Shown piece after piece: positions 18,501-27,980 of a DNA stretch of 37,950 nt. The notes under the pieces were generated by a model. It saw only the letters and a program-made list of their open reading frames with translations, did no database searches and was not told the DNA's origin. Location: positions 1 to 37,950 of the forward strand of contig CALMMQ010000089.1 in NCBI GenBank assembly GCA_937868725.1, written 5' to 3'. A program made the position numbers and the translations under genes. The stretch comes from an uncultured Pleomorphomonas sp. (GTDB taxonomy: Bacteria; Pseudomonadota; Alphaproteobacteria; Rhizobiales; Pleomorphomonadaceae). Each line of letters begins with the position of its first letter. The stretch's first letter is position 1.

Positions 18501-19910
18501 TCACGCCGAAGGCCGATCCGGCGCCACCGGTTCGACCAGCCGGCCGAACAGGCTGAAGTTGCCGACGTCCTCGATGACGACATCGGCCATTTCGCCCAGA
18601 AGATGCGACGGTGCCATGACATTGACCGCCTGCAGGAAGGGGGTGCGGCCGACGATCTGGCCGTCGCGGCGGCCGGGCTTGTCGAACAGCACCGGGATGG
18701 TCTGGCCGATCATGCGGCGGGCAAAGGCGCGCTGCTCGTCGTCGAGAATGGCCTGCAGGCGCTGCAGCCGCTCGTCCTTGACCGCCTCCGGCACCTGGTC
18801 GGACCGCTCGGCGGCCGGCGTGCCGGGGCGCGGCGAATACTTGAACGAATAGCAGGCGGCGTAGCCGACCTCGCGCACCAGCGCCAGCGTTGCCTCGAAA
18901 TCTTCATCGGTCTCGCCGGGAAAGCCGACGATGAGATCGCCCGACAGCGCCAGATCGGGCCGGGCGGCGCGGATGCGCCTGACGAGATCGAGGTACTCGG
19001 CCGCCGTATGGCGGCGGTTCATGGCCGCCAGCACCCGGTCGGAGCCCGACTGCACCGGCAGGTGCAGATACGGCATCAGCTTGGGATTGGCGCCGTGGGC
19101 GGCAACGAGCGAGGGCTCCATGTCGCGCGGGTGGCTGGTGGTGTAGCGGATGCGGGCCAGCCGACCGATGGCCGACAGCCGGTCGATGAGGCCGGCGAGA
19201 TCGACCGGCGAGCCGGTCTCGTCAAGACCATGATAGGCGTTGACGTTCTGGCCCAGCAGCGTGATCTCGCGCACGCCGGCGGCCACCAGCCGTTCGGCCT
19301 CGGCTAGGATGCCGGCAACCGGCCGCGAACTTTCCGAGCCACGGGTGTAGGGGACGACGCAGAAGGCGCAGAACTTGTCGCAGCCCTCCTGCACTGTGAG
19401 GAAGGCGGTGACGCCGCGCGACCGGGTGGCGGCCGGCGTCGGCGGCACCAGATGGTCGAACTTGTCGTCGAGGGGGAAATCGGTGTCCACCACGCGGCGC
19501 GCCTTGGCCACGGGGCCGGCGGCCGAGGGCCGCTCGCCGGCGCGTACGCGCTCGATGAGCTCGGGCAGGCGATGGTAGCTCTGCGGACCGAACACCATGT
19601 CGACGGCGGGAGCGCGGGCGATGATCTCCTCGCCTTCGGCCTGGGCGACGCAGCCGGCCACCGCCACCAGCATCTCGCCGCCGGCCGTCTGGCGCTCGAT
19701 CTTGGCGCGACGGATGCGGCCGAGTTCGGAAAAGACCTTTTCCGACGCCTTTTCGCGGATGTGGCAGGTGTTGAGAATGACGAGATCGGCATCTTCGAAC
19801 CGATCGGTCGGCCGATAGCCAAGAGGCGTCAGGGTGTCCGACATGCGTTCGCTGTCGTAGACGTTCATCTGGCAGCCGTAGGTCTTGATGAAGAAAGTCT
19901 TCTCCGTCAC
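18501..19910 (-). CDS. miaB: tRNA-2-methylthio-N6-dimethylallyladenosine synthase
   Basis: Radical-SAM methylthiotransferase that converts i6A37 to ms2i6A37 in tRNAs. With a GTG start at 19910 the protein is 469 residues ([16 protein letters not shown]), normal for MiaB. The N-terminal [4Fe-4S] site uses Cys13, Cys49 and Cys87. The radical-SAM motif is Cys177-x3-Cys181-x2-Cys184 (CDKFCAFC). The C-terminal TRAM domain ([31 protein letters not shown]) binds tRNA. An upstream ATG at 19973 would add 21 residues without family similarity and has no visible ribosome-binding site, whereas a GGAG lies 12 nt before the GTG. It heads the miaB-phoH-ybeY-corC-lnt block. Confidence 0.95.
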   Translation of the reverse strand: MTEKTFFIKTYGCQMNVYDSERMSDTLTPLGYRPTDRFEDADLVILNTCHIREKASEKVFSELGRIRRAKIERQTAGGEMLVAVAGCVAQAEGEEIIARAPAVDMVFGPQSYHRLPELIERVRAGERPSAAGPVAKARRVVDTDFPLDDKFDHLVPPTPAATRSRGVTAFLTVQEGCDKFCAFCVVPYTRGSESSRPVAGILAEAERLVAAGVREITLLGQNVNAYHGLDETGSPVDLAGLIDRLSAIGRLARIRYTTSHPRDMEPSLVAAHGANPKLMPYLHLPVQSGSDRVLAAMNRRHTAAEYLDLVRRIRAARPDLALSGDLIVGFPGETDEDFEATLALVREVGYAACYSFKYSPRPGTPAAERSDQVPEAVKDERLQRLQAILDDEQRAFARRMIGQTIPVLFDKPGRRDGQIVGRTPFLQAVNVMAPSHLLGEMADVVIEDVGNFSLFGRLVEPVAPDRPSA

Positions 19911-20326
19911 CGCGTCGTATCGCTCCGCTGTCCCGACGGCCGCGCCGTCGCCAAAATACAGAATTGCCGGCATCCAATGACCAGTCGCACGCCGTCGATT
20001 CACGCCGGAAGTGATCGCTGCGCACCGCCGCGCCAACGGCGGCGCCTGCCGTGGCCACGCCGTTCAGCCCTGGCCGCCACAGCCCGACAAACCGCCGCTG
20101 CCGATCAGGTTGCCCCGCGGCGATCAGTCCCTGATCTAGAGCATTTTTCCGGAAGGCGGAAGCGTCCCGACCAAAAAACCCCGGGTTGACCGGCGCCCTC
20201 ACCTCCGCAGTTTCCGTTATCGATCGATTTGACCGGCCGCCATGCGCCGCCAGCTATTGAAATGCGCCGCCCCTGCCGCTTCTATGCCGGCCAGCCAATT
20301 TCAGCCACTACCGAGGGAGACCACCC
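19911..20326. other. Divergent miaB / carbonic-anhydrase-like intergenic region
   Basis: This 416-nt gap separates divergent miaB and the gamma-carbonic-anhydrase-like gene. At 20131-20180 it contains CTGATCTAGAGCATTTTTCC followed by GGAAGGCGGAAGCG, a pattern of the kind that starts many rhizobial interspersed intergenic repeats. ATCGATCGAT (20220-20229) is a short palindrome near the right half. No protein frame here looks real. Promoters for both genes are expected, but no convincing -35/-10 pair was identified. Confidence 0.4.
20131..20180 (+). repeat. Degenerate rhizobial-type intergenic repeat fragment
   Basis: The string TCTAGAGCATTTTTCCGGAA with a following purine-rich GGCGGAAGCG resembles the TCTAGAGCAT start of common rhizobial intergenic mosaic repeats. 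One edge of the copy at 35785-35893 also runs into a TCTAGATGCAT string. Only one arm is clear, so it is called degenerate. Family assignment is from memory of rhizobial genomes and is tentative. Confidence 0.35.
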
Positions 20327-20860
20327 ATGCCGATCTACGAACTCGACGGCGTCGCGCCCGAACTGCCGGCCGACGGCGATTGCTGGGTCGCCCCGGGCGC
20401 CCATGTCATCGGCAACGTCAAGCTCGGTCAGGGCGTCGGCGTCTGGTTCGGCGTCGTGGCGCGCGGCGACGAGGAGCCGATCACCATCGGCGACCGCACC
20501 AACATCCAGGAAAACGCGGTGCTGCACACCGACGCCGGCTTCCCGCTGGTCATCGGCAACGACGTCACCATCGGCCACTCGGCCACCGTGCATGGCTGCA
20601 CCATTGGCGACAACACGCTGATCGGCATGGGCGCCACCATCCTGACCGGCGCCTGCATCGGCAAGAACTCGATCGTCGGCGCCAATGCGCTGGTCACCGA
20701 AAACAAGACCTTTCCCGACGGCTCGCTGATCGTCGGCGCGCCGGCCAAGGCCCTGCGCGCCCTCGACGAGGCGACGATCGCCAAGCTGAAGCACCACGCC
20801 GGCGCCTACGCCGATAACGCCCGGCGCTTTGCCAAGGGGCTGCGCAAGATCGCTGACTGA
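20327..20860 (+). CDS. Gamma-carbonic anhydrase family protein
   Basis: Left-handed beta-helix protein of the gamma-carbonic anhydrase/YrdA/PaaY group. The 177-residue protein begins MPIYELDGVAPELP with a GAGGGAG ribosome-binding site. Hexapeptide repeats run through residues 20-125 (HVIGNVKLGQGVGVWFGVVARGD, PITIGDRTNIQENAVLHTD, IGNDVTIGHSATVHGCTIGDNTLIGMGATI). The putative zinc ligands are His67, His84 and His89. A C-terminal alpha-helix (EATIAKLKHHAGAYADNARRFAKGL) follows. Many members have no proven carbonic anhydrase activity, so the reaction is uncertain. It is the first plus-strand gene after miaB and is followed by cbiB on the same strand after 111 nt. Confidence 0.93.
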   Translation: MPIYELDGVAPELPADGDCWVAPGAHVIGNVKLGQGVGVWFGVVARGDEEPITIGDRTNIQENAVLHTDAGFPLVIGNDVTIGHSATVHGCTIGDNTLIGMGATILTGACIGKNSIVGANALVTENKTFPDGSLIVGAPAKALRALDEATIAKLKHHAGAYADNARRFAKGLRKIAD

Positions 20861-20971
20861 CGCCGGACGGCACGGGGATTTGCGTCGGTCCGGACGATGC
20901 GATATTGCCTCGTCCGACCGCCGGGCGAATCGTCCGCTCCGGCGCTTTTCCGCCAATCGCCGGATGCTGCC

Positions 20972-21961
20972 ATGGCGCTGATCCACTCGTTCATCGTCGC
21001 TCTCATCGCCCTCGCCTTCGAGGTGGCCGTCGGCTATCCGGCGGCGCTGTTCCGCCTCATCGGTCATCCGGTCACCTGGATGGGCCGGCTGATCGCCAGC
21101 CTCGACCGCCGCCTCAACAGCGAGACAGCGAACTTCGCCGCCCGGCGCAGCGCCGGCGTCATGGCCCTGATCATCCTGCTGGCCATCACGGTCGCCGTGG
21201 CCAGCATCATTGAGGGCGCGGCTGCCATCGTCGGCGGATTGCCGGCCATCGTCGCGCTGGCGGTGATCGGCTCCAGCCTGCTCGCCGCCCGCAGCCTCGA
21301 CAGCCACGTCGCGGCGGTGGCGCGGGCACTGCGTTCGGGTGGGCTTGAGGCCGGCCGGCAGGCGGTGTCGGCCATCGTCGGTCGCAATCCGGCCTATCTC
21401 GACGAACCGGGCGTGGCGCGCGCCGCCATCGAGAGCCTGGCCGAGAGCTTTTCCGACGGCGTGACGGCGCCGCTCCTGTGGTTCGCCGTGCTCGGCCTGC
21501 CGGGGGCCGCCGCCTACAAGGCGATCAACACCGCCGATTCGATGATCGGTCACAAGAGCGAGCGCCACCACGCCTTCGGCTGGGCGGCGGCGCGGCTCGA
21601 CGATCTCGTCAACCTGCCGGCCTCCCGCCTCACCGCCTGGGCCATCGTGCTGGCGGCGCTGTCGGACGAGCGCACGTCGGCGGCCGGGGCGCTCAGGGCC
21701 ATCAAGCGCGACGCCGGCAAGCACAAGTCGCCCAACGCCGGCTGGCCGGAAGCGGCCATGGCCGGAGCACTCGGGCTGCGCCTCAACGGTCCCAAGATGT
21801 ACGGCGAGGAGCGCATCGACGACGCCTGGATGGGCGACGGCCGGCCGCTGGCCCACGCCGGCGACATCGAACGAGCGCTGAAGCTCTATCGCAACGCCGT
21901 GCTGCTGATCTGGCTGGTGCTGTCAGTGCTGGCGCTGGCGCTGTTCATCGTGATCTACTGA
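20972..21961 (+). CDS. cbiB: Adenosylcobinamide-phosphate synthase (CbiB/CobD)
   Basis: Membrane enzyme that joins adenosylcobyric acid to an aminopropanol group to give adenosylcobinamide (phosphate), late in cobalamin synthesis; called CobD in the Pseudomonas denitrificans naming. The 329-residue protein starts [23 protein letters not shown]. Family blocks are [18 protein letters not shown], the central [41 protein letters not shown] and [19 protein letters not shown], and the end segment [28 protein letters not shown]. Several hydrophobic helices are visible, with the last one at the C-terminus. Its 3' end overlaps the convergent cobQ by 17 nt. CobQ makes its substrate, cobyric acid. No cobalamin riboswitch was recognisable upstream. 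Confidence 0.95.
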   Translation: MALIHSFIVALIALAFEVAVGYPAALFRLIGHPVTWMGRLIASLDRRLNSETANFAARRSAGVMALIILLAITVAVASIIEGAAAIVGGLPAIVALAVIGSSLLAARSLDSHVAAVARALRSGGLEAGRQAVSAIVGRNPAYLDEPGVARAAIESLAESFSDGVTAPLLWFAVLGLPGAAAYKAINTADSMIGHKSERHHAFGWAAARLDDLVNLPASRLTAWAIVLAALSDERTSAAGALRAIKRDAGKHKSPNAGWPEAAMAGALGLRLNGPKMYGEERIDDAWMGDGRPLAHAGDIERALKLYRNAVLLIWLVLSVLALALFIVIY

Positions 21962-23408
21962 CGGCCAGCAGCCCGTCGCAATCGACATGGGCGGCGAGAT
22001 GGTCGGCAAGCGCGTCGAGCACGTGGTCGACCTCGCGCTCATAGGCCAGCGCCGACGGTCCGGCACCGATCCAGGCCATCAGCCGGGCGCGCTGGGCGTC
22101 GTCGGCAAACAGGCCATGGCAATAGCTGCCGACGACACGGCCGTCGACCGAGCCAGCGCCGTCGACCTCGCCATCGGCAAGGCGCAGCAACGGCCGGGCG
22201 CGATCGGGACCGTCGGTGCGGCCGATGTGCATTTCGTAGCCGGCGAACGGCACGTCGCCCTCGACGGAAACGCCGGTCACTGGCCGCAGCCGCTTGTCGC
22301 CGGTCATCACCGTGACGACATCGAGCAGGCCGAGCCCCTCGACGGCGCGCACCTCGCCCTCGTGCCCACGCGGATCCTCGATGCGGCGACCGAGCATCTG
22401 GTAGCCACCGCAGAGACCCATGACCTTGCCGCCGGCGCGGGCATGGGCGCGGATGTCGATGTCCCAGCCCTCGGACCGCAGCGCCAAGAGATCGGCGATC
22501 GTCGCCTTGGAACCGGGCAGCAGGATGAGATCGGCGGCCGGCAGCGGCCGGCCGGGCGTGGCCAGGATCACCTCGAGACCGGGCTCGTGGCGCAAGGGGT
22601 CGAGATCGTCGAAATTGGAGATGGCGGGCAGCACCGGCACGACGACGCGGCGGGCGCCGGCGGTACCGGCGTCGTGCCGGCTCCTGAGCCCGAGGGCATC
22701 CTCGGCCGGCAGGCGGGCAGCGGCGGCGAAATGCGGCACGACGCCGAACGAGCGCCAGCCGGTGCGGTCGGTGATGGCCTTGAGGCCGTCGTCGAACAGG
22801 CTGACGTCGCCACGGAAGCGGTTGATGACGTAGCCGGCCACCAGCGCCGCGTCGGCCTCGGCCATCACGGCGGCGGTGCCGACCAGACTGGCGATGACGC
22901 CGCCACGATCGATGTCGCCGACGATGACCACCGGCGTGTCGGTGGCACGGGCAAAGCCCATGTTGGCGATATCGCCGGCCCGGAGGTTGATTTCGGCCGG
23001 CGAGCCCGCCCCTTCGACCAGCACCAGATCGGCCGCGGCGGCCAGCGTGGCGAAACTCTCCAGCACCGCCGGCAGCAGCGTCGGCTTGAGGCCCTGGTAG
23101 TCGCGGGCGCGGGCGTTGCCGAGAACCCGTCCCTGCACCACCACCTGGGCGCCGATCTCCGACTGCGGCTTCAGCAGCACCGGGTTCATGTGTACCGACG
23201 GCGCCACGCCGGCGGCCCGGGCCTGCAGCGCCTGGGCACGGCCGATCTCGCCGCCGTCGGCGGTGGCGGCGGCGTTGTTGGACATGTTCTGCGGCTTGAA
23301 CGGCCGCACGCGCAGCCCCTGGCGGGCGTAGAGGCGGCAGAGCCCGGCCACCAGCAGCGACTTGCCGACATCCGAGCCGGTGCCCTGAAGCATCAGGCGG
23401 GCGACCAT
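21945..23408 (-). CDS. cobQ: Cobyric acid synthase
   Basis: Glutamine- and ATP-dependent amidase that amidates four carboxyl groups of adenosylcobyrinic acid a,c-diamide. The 487-residue protein ([31 protein letters not shown]) has the dethiobiotin-synthetase-like ATP-binding domain with P-loop GTGSDVGKS at residues 9-17 and the typical [11 protein letters not shown] block. The C-terminal glutamine amidotransferase domain has its nucleophile at Cys333 ([11 protein letters not shown]) and the histidine in GSYCHGLF. The start codon shares one base with the cobO stop (TGATG), so translation is coupled. The 3' end overlaps cbiB by 17 nt on the other strand. Confidence 0.96.
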   Translation of the reverse strand: MVARLMLQGTGSDVGKSLLVAGLCRLYARQGLRVRPFKPQNMSNNAAATADGGEIGRAQALQARAAGVAPSVHMNPVLLKPQSEIGAQVVVQGRVLGNARARDYQGLKPTLLPAVLESFATLAAAADLVLVEGAGSPAEINLRAGDIANMGFARATDTPVVIVGDIDRGGVIASLVGTAAVMAEADAALVAGYVINRFRGDVSLFDDGLKAITDRTGWRSFGVVPHFAAAARLPAEDALGLRSRHDAGTAGARRVVVPVLPAISNFDDLDPLRHEPGLEVILATPGRPLPAADLILLPGSKATIADLLALRSEGWDIDIRAHARAGGKVMGLCGGYQMLGRRIEDPRGHEGEVRAVEGLGLLDVVTVMTGDKRLRPVTGVSVEGDVPFAGYEMHIGRTDGPDRARPLLRLADGEVDGAGSVDGRVVGSYCHGLFADDAQRARLMAWIGAGPSALAYEREVDHVLDALADHLAAHVDCDGLLAVSRSR

Positions 23409-24013
23409 CAGAACTCGATCCCGGCCTGCGCCTTGACGCCGGCGGCGAAGTGGTGCTTGACCGCCACCATCTCGGTGACGAGATCGGCGGCCGCGACGAG
23501 TTCCGGCTTGGCGTTGCGGCCGGTGACGATGACGTGCAGATCGGGCCGGCGGGCCTGGAGCGCCGCCACGACGGCGGCGAGCGGCAGGTGCTCGTAGCGC
23601 AGCGCGATGTTGAGCTCGTCGAGCAGCAAGAGGCGGATGACCGGGTCGGCCATCAGCGCCAGCGCTTTCGCCCAGGCTGCCTCGGCGGCAGCCACGTCGC
23701 GGGCCCGGTCCTGCGTCTCCCAGGTAAAGCCCTGCCCCAGCGTGTACCAGGTGACGCCGGGAAAACGCTCCAGCACCCGTCGCTCGCCGGTCTCCCAGGC
23801 GCCCTTGCCGAACTGCACCACGCCGACCGGCCAATCGTGACCGAGCGCCCGCAGCACGAGGCCGAAGGCGGCGGTGGACTTGCCCTTGCCGGGGCCGGTG
23901 TGGACGATCAGCAGCCCCTTCTCGGCGATCGGCTTGGACGCAACCTCGGCGTCCTGCACCGCCTTGCGCTTTTCCATCTTGCGGCGATGGCGCTCGGCCT
24001 CGTCGTCGGTCAT
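23408..24013 (-). CDS. cobO: Corrinoid adenosyltransferase, CobO/BtuR type
   Basis: Adds the 5'-deoxyadenosyl group of ATP to cob(I)yrinic acid a,c-diamide or other corrinoids. The 201-residue protein begins [21 protein letters not shown]. The atypical P-loop is GPGKGKST at residues 40-47, followed by [26 protein letters not shown] and the DELNIALRY block. The start at 24013 has a GGAAGG ribosome-binding site; an ATG at 24031 is possible. It forms a coupled pair with cobQ. Upstream lies the repeat copy at 24049-24160 and then polA on the same strand, so cobO-cobQ may be read from polA or from a promoter in or near the repeat. Confidence 0.96.
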   Translation of the reverse strand: MTDDEAERHRRKMEKRKAVQDAEVASKPIAEKGLLIVHTGPGKGKSTAAFGLVLRALGHDWPVGVVQFGKGAWETGERRVLERFPGVTWYTLGQGFTWETQDRARDVAAAEAAWAKALALMADPVIRLLLLDELNIALRYEHLPLAAVVAALQARRPDLHVIVTGRNAKPELVAAADLVTEMVAVKHHFAAGVKAQAGIEF

Positions 24014-24048
24014 GCCGTGCCTTCCTTCCATCGGCGCCTGCCGGGTCA

Positions 24049-24160
24049 GAGCATCCGCCGATCATGTTGAAGCAACATGATCGACAAGCGGCTGCTCTAC
24101 TGATTGCTCTGGAGCGATTTCTTGTCGACCTGATGAGACCATCAGGTCGGAAAGCGCTCT
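24049..24160 (+). repeat. RIME-like two-palindrome intergenic repeat, copy A
   Basis: About 112 bp starting GAGCATCCGCCGATC. It contains two strong stem-loops: a 10-bp stem with 3-nt loop (24060-24069/24073-24082) and a 10-bp stem with loop AGAC (24126-24135/24140-24149), joined by a TCTGGAGCGATTTCTT segment. It ends AAAGCGCTCT, overlapping the polA stop codon. The same layout and sequence recur at 31715-31826 and, inverted, at 35785-35893. The architecture recalls the RIME1 elements of rhizobia (about 108 bp, two large palindromes). Confidence 0.8.
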
Positions 24161-27140
24161 AATGCGCCTCGTCCCAGTTGCGGGCGGCGCGGGCGTCGAC
24201 CTTGAGCGGCACCGACAGCCGGACCGCCGGCTCGGCGGCGCCCTCCATGACGGCGCGCACCAGCGGAATGGTCGCCTCGACCTCGGCGTCGGGCACCTCG
24301 AAGATCAGTTCGTCGTGCACCTGCAGCAGCATCAGCGCCGACAGCCGCTGCTCGGCCAGCGCCGTCTCCATGCGGGCCATGGCCCGGCGGATGATGTCGG
24401 CTGCCGAGCCCTGGATGGGGGCGTTGATGGCCGCCCGCTCCATGAAGGCGCGCATGGCGGCGTTGGGCGAAGCAATGTCGGGATAGTGCGCCTTGCGACC
24501 GAAAATGGTGGTGACGTAGCCGGTCTCGCGCGCCTCGCGCTTGGTCTTCTCCATGTAGTCGCGGATGCCGGGGAAGCGGGCGAAGTAGCGCTTGATGTAG
24601 TCGGAAGCCTCCTCGCGCGAGATCGACAGCTGGTTGGCGAGGCCGAAGGCGGAGATGCCGTAGATGATGCCGAAGTTGATGGCCTTGGCCCGGCGGCGGA
24701 CCATCGGGTCCATGCCGGCGACGGGCACGCCGAACATTTCCGACGCCGTCATGGCGTGGATGTCGAGACCGTCGGCGAAGGCCTGCTTCAGCGCCGGAAT
24801 GTCGGCGACGTGGGCGAGCACGCGCAGCTCGATCTGGCTGTAGTCGGCCGAGATCAGCTTGGTACCCGGCGGCGCCACGAAGGCGGTGCGGATCTTGCGC
24901 CCCTCCTCGGTGCGGACCGGGATGTTTTGCAGGTTGGGCTCGGAGGAGGCCAGGCGGCCGGTGGTGGTGGCGGCCAGCGAATAGGAGGTATGGACGCGGT
25001 GGGTCTCGGGATGGATGAAGCCCGGCAACGCGTCGGTGTAGGTCGACTTCAACTTGGAGAGCTGGCGCCAGTCGAGGATGCGACGGGGCAGCTCGAAGCC
25101 CTGATCGGCCAAATCCTCCAGAATGTCGGCGCCGGTGGCCCAGGCGCCGGTCTTGGTCTTCTTGGCGCCGGGCAGACCGAGTTTGCCGAACAGAATGTCG
25201 CCGATCTGCTTGGGGCTGCCGATGTTGAAGGATTCGCCGGCCGCCTCATGGATGCCGGCCTCCATGGCCGCCATGCTCTGCGCGAAGTCGCCGGAGAGGC
25301 GGGCGAGAATCTGGCGGTCGATGGCGATGCCGCGCGCTTCCATGCGGGCGATCACCTCGACGAGCGGCCGCTCGGCCGTCTCATAGAGCGCCGTCATGCC
25401 CTCGGCCACCAGACGCGGCCTCAGCACGTGCCAGAGGCGCAGCGTCACGTCGGCGTCTTCGGCGGCGTAGTGGGTGGCGCGGTCGAGCGGCACACGATCA
25501 AAGGTGATCATGGCCTTGCCGGAGCCGCAGACATCCTTGAAGGCGATGGGCTTGTGACCGAGGAAGGTCTCGGACAGCTCGTCCATGCCGTGGCCCATGC
25601 GGCCGGCGTCGAGGGCGTAGCTCATCAGCATGGTGTCGTCGTAGGGCGTGACGGTGATGCCGAGGCGGCGCAGCACCAGCCAATCGTACTTGACGTTCTG
25701 GCCGATCTTGAGGATCGACGGGTCTTGCAGCAGCGGCCGGACGAGGCGGACAAAATCGTCAAGAGCGATCTGGCCCGGCACGCGGCCGCCGCCCAAAAGA
25801 TCGCCATCGCCGGAGACGTGGGCGAGCGGCACGTAGCAGGCCCGGCCCGGCTCGACGCTGAACGAGGCGCCGACGATATCGGCCTGCATGGGGTCGAGCG
25901 AGGTGGTTTCGGTGTCGAAGGCGATGTGGCCACGGGCGTAGCCGGCGGCCATCCAGGCCTGCAGCCGGTCAAGGTTCGTCACGGTCTCATAGGCGGCGTA
26001 GTCGACCGGGATCGCCCTGAGGCGGGTGGCGACGGCGGCGGCGAAGCTGGCCGGGCCGGCTTCATCACCGGCCAGCGGTGCGGCAACGGGTGCGGAGACG
26101 GGAGCCGACGCGGGCACGGGCGCGGCGGTCTCGGTCACCGCCGGCTCAGCCGGTGTCTCGACAGCGGCGGTCGGCCAATGGGTCACCGGCACCACGGCCG
26201 GGGCCACGGCCGCCGGTTCGATGCCGGTCAGCTCGGCGACGCGGCGGGTGATGGTGGTGAGCTCCATCGCCTTCAGGAAGGCGATCAGCCGGGCGCCGTC
26301 GAGGCCGCGGACGCCCAGCGCCTCGATCGGCTCGGCAAGCGGCACGTCGCGTTTCAGCGTCACCAGCCGGTGCGACAGGCGGGCCTGATCGGCGAAGGCA
26401 ATGAGGTTCTCGCGCCGCTTCTGCTGCTTGATCGAGGCGGCGTTGGCAAGCAGGTTCTCCAGCGTGCCGTACTCGCCGATGAGCTGGGCCGCCGTCTTGA
26501 TACCGATGCCGGGCACACCCGGCACGTTGTCGACCGAATCGCCGGCCAGCGACTGCACCTCGACCACCTTGTCGGGCAAGACGCCGAACTTCTCCACCAC
26601 CTCGGCAGCGCCGAGCCGGCGGTCCTTCATGGTGTCGAGCAGCGCCACCCGGTCGGAGACCAGCTGCATCAGGTCCTTGTCAGAGGAGACGATGGTGACG
26701 TCGGCGCCGGCCGCGGTGGCGATCTCGGCGTAGGTGGCGATCAGGTCGTCGGCCTCGAAGCCCAGCTGTTCGACGCACGGCACGTTGAAGGCGCGCGTCG
26801 CCTCGCGGATCAGGCCGAACTGCGGCCGCAGGTCTTCCGGCGGCTCGGGCCGCTGAGCCTTGTATTCGGGATAGATATCGTTGCGGAAGGTCACCGACGA
26901 GGCGTCGAAGATCACCGCCAGATGGGTGGGCGGCGCGCCGGCGCCGGCCCGCTCGGTATCGCGCAACAGCCGCCACAGCATGTTGCAGAAGCCGGAAACG
27001 GCGCCGACGGGCACACCGTCGGACTTGCGCGTCAGCGGCGGCAGGGCGTGGTAGGCGCGAAAGATGTAGCCCGAACCGTCGACCAGAAAGACGTGGTCGC
27101 CGGGGCGGACGGGGCGGGGTTGAGCTTGGATCGCGGTCAT
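24159..27140 (-). CDS. polA: DNA polymerase I
   Basis: Repair and Okazaki-fragment-processing polymerase. The 993-residue protein (MTAIQAQPRPVRPGDHVFLVDGSGYIFRAYHALPP) has a 5'-3' exonuclease domain (about residues 20-300: GFEADDLIATYA, SSDKDLMQLV, GDSVDNVPGVPGIGIKTAAQLI). A long Ala/Pro/Val-rich linker covers about 310-385. The 3'-5' exonuclease domain keeps FDTETTSLDP, GQNVKYDWLVL and HYAAEDADVTLRLW, so proofreading looks intact. The polymerase domain has DYSQIELRVLAH, RRRAKAINFGIIYG and LLQVHDELIFEVP. Its stop codon overlaps repeat copy A. In related genomes I recall plsC followed directly by miaB; here polA, the cobalamin genes and the carbonic-anhydrase-like gene lie between them. Confidence 0.98.
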   Translation of the reverse strand: MTAIQAQPRPVRPGDHVFLVDGSGYIFRAYHALPPLTRKSDGVPVGAVSGFCNMLWRLLRDTERAGAGAPPTHLAVIFDASSVTFRNDIYPEYKAQRPEPPEDLRPQFGLIREATRAFNVPCVEQLGFEADDLIATYAEIATAAGADVTIVSSDKDLMQLVSDRVALLDTMKDRRLGAAEVVEKFGVLPDKVVEVQSLAGDSVDNVPGVPGIGIKTAAQLIGEYGTLENLLANAASIKQQKRRENLIAFADQARLSHRLVTLKRDVPLAEPIEALGVRGLDGARLIAFLKAMELTTITRRVAELTGIEPAAVAPAVVPVTHWPTAAVETPAEPAVTETAAPVPASAPVSAPVAAPLAGDEAGPASFAAAVATRLRAIPVDYAAYETVTNLDRLQAWMAAGYARGHIAFDTETTSLDPMQADIVGASFSVEPGRACYVPLAHVSGDGDLLGGGRVPGQIALDDFVRLVRPLLQDPSILKIGQNVKYDWLVLRRLGITVTPYDDTMLMSYALDAGRMGHGMDELSETFLGHKPIAFKDVCGSGKAMITFDRVPLDRATHYAAEDADVTLRLWHVLRPRLVAEGMTALYETAERPLVEVIARMEARGIAIDRQILARLSGDFAQSMAAMEAGIHEAAGESFNIGSPKQIGDILFGKLGLPGAKKTKTGAWATGADILEDLADQGFELPRRILDWRQLSKLKSTYTDALPGFIHPETHRVHTSYSLAATTTGRLASSEPNLQNIPVRTEEGRKIRTAFVAPPGTKLISADYSQIELRVLAHVADIPALKQAFADGLDIHAMTASEMFGVPVAGMDPMVRRRAKAINFGIIYGISAFGLANQLSISREEASDYIKRYFARFPGIRDYMEKTKREARETGYVTTIFGRKAHYPDIASPNAAMRAFMERAAINAPIQGSAADIIRRAMARMETALAEQRLSALMLLQVHDELIFEVPDAEVEATIPLVRAVMEGAAEPAVRLSVPLKVDARAARNWDEAH

Positions 27141-27179
27141 GGGCGGGACTATGCCCGCACGCCCGGCCAAAGGAAAGGG

Positions 27180-27980
27180 TCAAGCGCGACCGCCGTCCAG
27201 TTCCTCGCGGTGCATGGCCCGCACCGCCGCTTCGGCGGCGGATGCGACGCGCTTGCGGTCCGTTCCGGCGTCGAAGGCGATGGGCTCGCCGAAGCGGACG
27301 GTGACGTCGAAGCCGCCGGCCCCGATCAGGCGCTTGAAGTGCGGCGCCAGATCCTCGTCGCCGATCCATGCCAGCAGCGGCCGGTCGGCGCGGCCCAGCG
27401 GGATGCCTTCGAGGCGGCAATAGGCGATGGCCACCGGCTGCACCGACACGGCGTCGGCCGGCGAGCCGGCGATGGCGGCGTGCACGGCGCCGAACAGCGA
27501 CGAGCGGAACGGCAGCACGCGGTTGCCGTCCGACGTGGTGCCCTCGGCGAACAGCACGATGGCGTCGCCCGCCGCCAGACGGTCGGCGATGGCCTGGGCC
27601 TGATCGCGCACCTTGGCGCGCTGGCGGCGCTCGACGAACACCGACCGCTGCAGCCGGGCCAGCGTGCCGGCCAGCGGCCAGCTGGCCACATCGCTCTTGG
27701 CGATGAACGACACCGGCATCACCGAGCTCAGGATGAAGATGTCGACCCAGGAGGCGTGGTTGCTGGCGATCAGCAGCGGCCGCGCCGTGGTCGGGCGGCC
27801 CTTGACGGTGACGCGGATGTTGAGCCAGCCGACGGCGGCGCGGTGAAAGCGCAGCTGGAGAAAATCACCCAGACGGTGCCAGCCGAAACGGCGGGCCGGC
27901 ACGTAGAGGCTCGTGAGCCCGAGGGCGTAGACGATGAAAAGCGGCAACAGCAGGCCGGCCCTGAGGCCGGCGGTCGTCAA
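27180..27980 (-). CDS. plsC: 1-acyl-sn-glycerol-3-phosphate acyltransferase
   Basis: Membrane-associated acyltransferase that forms phosphatidic acid from lysophosphatidic acid. The 266-residue protein has an N-terminal hydrophobic helix (AGLLLPLFIVYALGLTSLYV), the catalytic HX4D motif at His75-Asp80 (NHASWVD) and the glycerol-phosphate-binding motif EGTTS at 146-150 (LFAEGTTSDGNRVLPF). The conserved PVAIAY block follows. A closely related family, OlsA, makes ornithine lipids, and this cannot be fully excluded. The gene overlaps the fur-type gene by 4 nt (ATGA) and ends 39 nt before polA. Confidence 0.9.
   Translation of the reverse strand: MTTAGLRAGLLLPLFIVYALGLTSLYVPARRFGWHRLGDFLQLRFHRAAVGWLNIRVTVKGRPTTARPLLIASNHASWVDIFILSSVMPVSFIAKSDVASWPLAGTLARLQRSVFVERRQRAKVRDQAQAIADRLAAGDAIVLFAEGTTSDGNRVLPFRSSLFGAVHAAIAGSPADAVSVQPVAIAYCRLEGIPLGRADRPLLAWIGDEDLAPHFKRLIGAGGFDVTVRFGEPIAFDAGTDRKRVASAAEAAVRAMHREELDGGRA

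Noticed and set aside
20861-20971. Possible cobalamin riboswitch before cbiB, or before cobO
   Set aside because: The gap before cbiB is only 111 nt and I could not find the B12-box pattern there or upstream of cobO.
23409-24065. Minus-strand frame extending cobQ upstream through cobO to 706 codons
   Set aside because: The upstream part is an out-of-frame reading of cobO; the true cobQ start is the ATG sharing a base with the cobO stop.
24159-27140. Loss of proofreading in DNA polymerase I
   Set aside because: The exonuclease motifs (FDTETTSLDP, GQNVKYDW, HYAAEDADVT) keep the expected acidic and tyrosine residues.
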